From assembly GCA_030624355.1 (NCBI GenBank), contig JAUXKG010000070.1, forward strand, positions 1 to 8,834: 8,834 nt of DNA. The letters are read 5' to 3'. This DNA is from Acidobacteriota bacterium (GTDB lineage Bacteria > Acidobacteriota > UBA6911 > RPQK01 > JADFOI01). The stretch's first letter is position 1. Each line of letters starts with the position of its first letter. The notes below the pieces were generated by a model. It was not told the DNA's origin and ran no database searches. It saw nothing but the letters and a program-made list of their open reading frames with translations. Shown piece by piece: positions 5,702-8,834 of this stretch. The translations under genes were made by a program, and so were the position numbers.

Positions 5702-7681
5702 ATGAACATCATCAAAAAGATTACACATATCTTGAGCCTAGTCCTGACGATGCTGATAGCCTTCCTATCCGCAGCTGGACCGGCCTTGGGACAGACCCGG
5801 TTTGCGCTTGAGGAAGCGACCATTACCGATATTCAAGCTGCCATTCTGAGAGGGGAAACGACCTCTACGCGGGTGGTTCAGCTCTACTTAGACCGCATCA
5901 AGGCCTACAATGGAACGTGCGTCGAGCAGCCTGAAGGAATCCTCGGACCGATCACACCCATCAAAAACGCAGGACAGATTAATGCCCTGACCACTGTGAA
6001 CTTGAGGCCCGCCAATAGAACAGCCTTGGGGCTTGAGAGTCGGAAAGCCCGAAGCTTGACGGATCTGGCTGACGATGATCCGGCCATGCCCGATGCACTG
6101 GAAGTGGCGGCTCAGCAGGATGCTCATTTTGCCTCAACAGGCCAGCTTGTCGGGTCCCTGCACGGGGTTGTGCTGTCGATCAAGGACCAGTACGACACCT
6201 TCGATATGCGCACCACTTCCGGCATGGATGCCCCTTATTCCAACGATCGCCCTCCCGACGATCCGACCTTCGTGAGGCGTCTCCGGGAAGCGGGCGCGAT
6301 CATCCTGGCCAAGGCGAACCTGGGAGAATCGGGCACAGGAATCAGTCGGAGTGCATTCGGAGGAGTCCTGTGCAACCCTTACGACACTGAACGTTCGCCG
6401 GGCAGCTCGAGCGGAGGCTCCGGTTCATCGGTGGCAGCAAACCTGGTCACCTGCAGCATTGGAGAAGAAACCGGTGGATCGATCCTTCACCCGTCCTGGA
6501 AAAACAGCGTCGCCGGGATGGCACCAACCCAGGAGTTGGTCAGCCGGGACGGGATGATGGGCGCGGGGTGGAATACCCGAACCGGACCACTGTGCCGCAC
6601 CGTGGAGGATGTCGCACGAGTGCTGGATGTCATAGCCGGCTATGACCCTAAGGATGAGCTCACTGCCCTGAGCATCGGCCGCACGCCCTCACAACCCTAC
6701 TCCACCTTTAGCCACGAGCAGCGCTTGGACGGTGTACGGATTGGTGTGGTTCGAGAGTACATGAACAAGGAGCTTTTTACCCAGGCGGATTCTGAATCCA
6801 TTGATATTGTGGAGCGGGAAATCAACAATTTGCGCCGCCTCGGAGCCACGATCATTGACCCGGGGGCAGGGGGAGGTCTGTTTCAGAGCTGCGTCGACAA
6901 GTTGTCACCGGTCTATCGAAACAAGCGATTCACCGAACAGTTCCCTGACCTTTTCCCTGCAGATGCCAGCGGGACTCCGACGGCTGATCACATACCTCGC
7001 CTGGTAGACATGTTCTTTGACCCTTCGCTGGTTCCCGATGGACCCACTGTCCGAGGCCTCGGACCCACCCCCAGCGCTGGCCAAAGAAAATATATGTTCA
7101 ACCGCTACTTCCGAGAGCGTGGTGATGCGAATATCCGGAACTTAACGGATTTAATCAACAAGTCGACTTTTTTCACCGATATTCGTCCAGATGCCGGGTT
7201 CGTGGATCGGAAAGCGATCCTGCAGGAGCTTGACAGTGCCTTGACGCTGGATATGGCGAACATCTTCCAGAACCGCTTCGCCACCCGTCAGATGGTCCTG
7301 CAATGCATGGCAATACTGGAGCTTGACGCGGTGACTTTCCCAACCGGCAATACACCCGCTGAAATCCTGGGGGCACCCAGGGAACCGACGGTGAACGGAA
7401 GGGATATCAGTGCCTGGGGGGTTCTGGGGCAGAATGGCTTCCCCACCATGAGCGTGCCGGCAGGCTTTACCACCCAGGTATTTGACCGTGTACGTGATCC
7501 GGAAGCTCCCGGCGGTACCCGCCTGGTGGGCCCCGTTCCGGCAAAGCTTCCCGTGGGGATTACTTTCCTCGGTTGGCCCTTCGGCGAGCCCATGCTCTTT
7601 CGAATCGCTTCGGCCTATGAAGCAGCGACGCACCACCGCGTGCCGCCCCCGGCCTTTGGACCACTTCCCGACGAGCCTTAG
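5702..7681 (+). CDS. Secreted amidase-signature (AS) family amidohydrolase
   Basis: This 659-aa protein begins with a signal peptide: NIIKK basic end, hydrophobic core about 8-25, and probable cleavage after ALG at residue 30. The AS catalytic triad is complete: Lys161 (LSIKDQYDT), cis-Ser236 in GSSSGGSGSS, and nucleophile Ser260 in GEETGGSI. The 24-residue gap between the two serines matches FAAH. It should hydrolyse amide or ester bonds outside the cytoplasm; the substrate is unknown. It is longer than usual (about 450-550 aa), with extra sequence between the first helices and Lys161 (about 70-137) and an extended C-terminal half. After the nucleophile the usual Arg is missing (GGSILHPSWKN). 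The ribosome site AAGGAGA at 5684-5690 begins on the last base of the upstream stop codon. The gene ends just before a strong terminator. Confidence 0.93.
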   Translation: MNIIKKITHILSLVLTMLIAFLSAAGPALGQTRFALEEATITDIQAAILRGETTSTRVVQLYLDRIKAYNGTCVEQPEGILGPITPIKNAGQINALTTVNLRPANRTALGLESRKARSLTDLADDDPAMPDALEVAAQQDAHFASTGQLVGSLHGVVLSIKDQYDTFDMRTTSGMDAPYSNDRPPDDPTFVRRLREAGAIILAKANLGESGTGISRSAFGGVLCNPYDTERSPGSSSGGSGSSVAANLVTCSIGEETGGSILHPSWKNSVAGMAPTQELVSRDGMMGAGWNTRTGPLCRTVEDVARVLDVIAGYDPKDELTALSIGRTPSQPYSTFSHEQRLDGVRIGVVREYMNKELFTQADSESIDIVEREINNLRRLGATIIDPGAGGGLFQSCVDKLSPVYRNKRFTEQFPDLFPADASGTPTADHIPRLVDMFFDPSLVPDGPTVRGLGPTPSAGQRKYMFNRYFRERGDANIRNLTDLINKSTFFTDIRPDAGFVDRKAILQELDSALTLDMANIFQNRFATRQMVLQCMAILELDAVTFPTGNTPAEILGAPREPTVNGRDISAWGVLGQNGFPTMSVPAGFTTQVFDRVRDPEAPGGTRLVGPVPAKLPVGITFLGWPFGEPMLFRIASAYEAATHHRVPPPAFGPLPDEP

Positions 7682-7698
7682 GAAGTAAAGAAAACGGG

Positions 7699-7731
7699 AA
7701 AAAGAGGACAGTGTAGACTGTCCTCTTTTTT
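7699..7731. terminator. Strong bidirectional intrinsic terminator
   Basis: A 14-bp perfect stem, AAAAAGAGGACAGT (7699-7712) with ACTGTCCTCTTTTT (7717-7730), encloses a GTAG loop. A T-run follows on the plus strand. On the minus strand the other arm also reads as T-rich. It lies between the stop codons of the convergent amidase (7681) and ankyrin (7733) genes, so it can end transcription from both sides. Confidence 0.95.
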
Positions 7732-7732
7732 C

Positions 7733-8834
7733 TTACTCGGCCGGCACCGAGTCTGAGCCCACCACCGTCGGAACGGATCGATCGGCTCCCGATTCCAGAA
7801 GTAATTTGGCCGTACTGGGATGGGGGCCAAAGGCCTTCACTTCAAAGTTGTCGATGCCCGCCCCGATCAAACCTTCGGCAATGCTCCAGGGCGTTTGCTG
7901 AAAAACATCCAGCGCATCCAGCTCGGCACCGTTGTCCAGCAGCAGCCGGGCAATTTCGTCGGCTCCGTTGTAGGCGGCGCCATGCAGGGCCGTCCAGCCG
8001 TTCTCGCCCACCACATTCACGTCGGTACCTCGCTCAATCAACAGCTTGGCAATTTCCAGAGCATCCTTGTATTCCTGCCTGGTTGGGCGGTCCTGTTTAA
8101 AGGAAAGGCCCGCTGCCACCATCAGCGCAGTCGAATGTTTCTCGGTGACCAGTATCGGGTCCGCACCTGCCTCAAGCAGTCTGCGCACCAGGTTGAGATC
8201 GGCAGCGGCAGCCGCCAGCATCAAGGGGGTAGCGCCAGCCAGGGTCAGCTTGGGGGTAATGGCGGGCAAACCCGGCAAGAATAAAAGCTCGCCAATTCGA
8301 GCGTTCGGATCGGCTCCCCGGGCCAGCAGCTCCCGGACCAGGGCCCTCATGGTGGGCCGGTGCACGTGGGCGCTGTTGTTCAGATGGGTCGGAATCCCGC
8401 CCATGTGCGCCAGTCCCTGCAGCATGGCATAGTGCAGAGCAGTGATCTGATTGCTGTCCGCCGCATTCGGGTCGGCCCCCTTCTCCAGCAGAAACAGCGC
8501 GATGGCCTCATGGCCGCGAGCCGCTGCCGCCACCATGGCACTGCCCCACTCCGGGGTGGCCCCATCCAGCTCGGCACCAGCCGCCAGCAGGGCCTGAACC
8601 GAGTCCAGATCGCCCCGCTGGGCCGCAAACAGCAGTGGCACAAAGTCCCGGGCGGAACGGGCATTCACATCTGCTCCATGCTCGATGAGCAGCCGGGCGA
8701 TTTGAGGATGACCTTGCTCCACCGCCCACATCAGAGCCGTCTGTCCCCGGCGGGTCTCCCTCCGATTCAGGTCAGATCCAAAGGCCAGCAGCTCCCTCAC
8801 CGCCTCCAGATTGCCGGTTCTTGCGGCCGTCATG
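7733..8834 (-). CDS. Ankyrin-repeat protein (5' end outside window)
   Basis: The visible 366 residues form about nine ankyrin repeats. The first four start at 1, 32, 65 and 98 (33-residue spacing after a partial first repeat); later ones start near 131, 201, 235, 281 and 314. Typical motifs include TALMWAVEQGH, ARLLIEHGADVNA and TALHGAAYNGA. Repeats 5, 7 and 9 carry insertions; that in repeat 5 is about 37 residues and is His/Asn-rich (HLNNSAHVHRP). The Met at 8833 is almost surely internal, because it sits where a repeat's L-M-x-A-A motif occurs, so the gene continues beyond the right edge. Ankyrin stacks mediate protein-protein contact, and no catalytic domain is visible. It is convergent with the amidase and shares its terminator. 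The C-terminus (DRSVPTVVGSDSVPAE) is a short non-repeat tail. Confidence 0.93.
   Translation of the reverse strand, partial: MTAARTGNLEAVRELLAFGSDLNRRETRRGQTALMWAVEQGHPQIARLLIEHGADVNARSARDFVPLLFAAQRGDLDSVQALLAAGAELDGATPEWGSAMVAAAARGHEAIALFLLEKGADPNAADSNQITALHYAMLQGLAHMGGIPTHLNNSAHVHRPTMRALVRELLARGADPNARIGELLFLPGLPAITPKLTLAGATPLMLAAAAADLNLVRRLLEAGADPILVTEKHSTALMVAAGLSFKQDRPTRQEYKDALEIAKLLIERGTDVNVVGENGWTALHGAAYNGADEIARLLLDNGAELDALDVFQQTPWSIAEGLIGAGIDNFEVKAFGPHPSTAKLLLESGADRSVPTVVGSDSVPAE

Noticed and set aside
7820..8432. Plus-strand open frames opposite the ankyrin gene
   Set aside because: They mirror the GC-rich repeat coding on the other strand; the ankyrin repeats are unambiguous.

Overview
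This 8.8-kb window looks like ordinary chromosomal DNA from a moderately GC-rich bacterium. The mix of a three-gene proton-translocating transhydrogenase, candidate F420/flavin enzymes, a secreted amidase and a long ankyrin protein suggests a Gram-negative-type, possibly Acidobacteriota-like or other uncultured lineage. That placement is a low-confidence inference, because the window carries no rRNA or other marker gene. I see no tRNA, rRNA, insertion sequence or CRISPR array.

Left end (1-758): the tail of an unidentified plus-strand gene is followed by about 200 bp of short degenerate tandem repeats. These are first a heptamer array and then an AATCMGTGT array. The second array runs into, and encodes the C-terminus of, a minus-strand PPOX-type (F420-type) flavin/deazaflavin-binding protein. 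Next (759-1394, minus) comes a Nudix hydrolase of the CoA pyrophosphatase type. A 335-bp divergent region (1395-1729) with no convincing gene separates it from the plus-strand block.

Centre (1730-4609): a tight pntAA-pntAB-pntB operon encodes the membrane NAD(P)+ transhydrogenase, which uses the proton-motive force to make NADPH from NADH. 94 bp downstream on the same strand (4704-7681) is a two-gene unit: a luciferase-like (LLM) oxidoreductase and a 659-aa amidase-signature enzyme with a signal peptide, 17 bp apart. No terminator is visible between pntB and the LLM gene, so all five genes could share a transcript. A strong bidirectional terminator closes the block at about 7699-7731.

Right end (7733-8834, minus): a convergent ankyrin-repeat gene whose start lies beyond the window.

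The plus-strand genes could be linked through reduced cofactor supply: NADPH from transhydrogenase and a flavin- or F420-dependent oxidoreductase beside a secreted amide hydrolase. This is only an inference from gene order. The most unusual items are the nested heptamer repeat, the repeat-derived C-terminus of the PPOX protein, and the absence of a histidine at both positions I know as proton-wire histidines in transhydrogenase membrane domains. I do not see clear evidence for a wholly new system.
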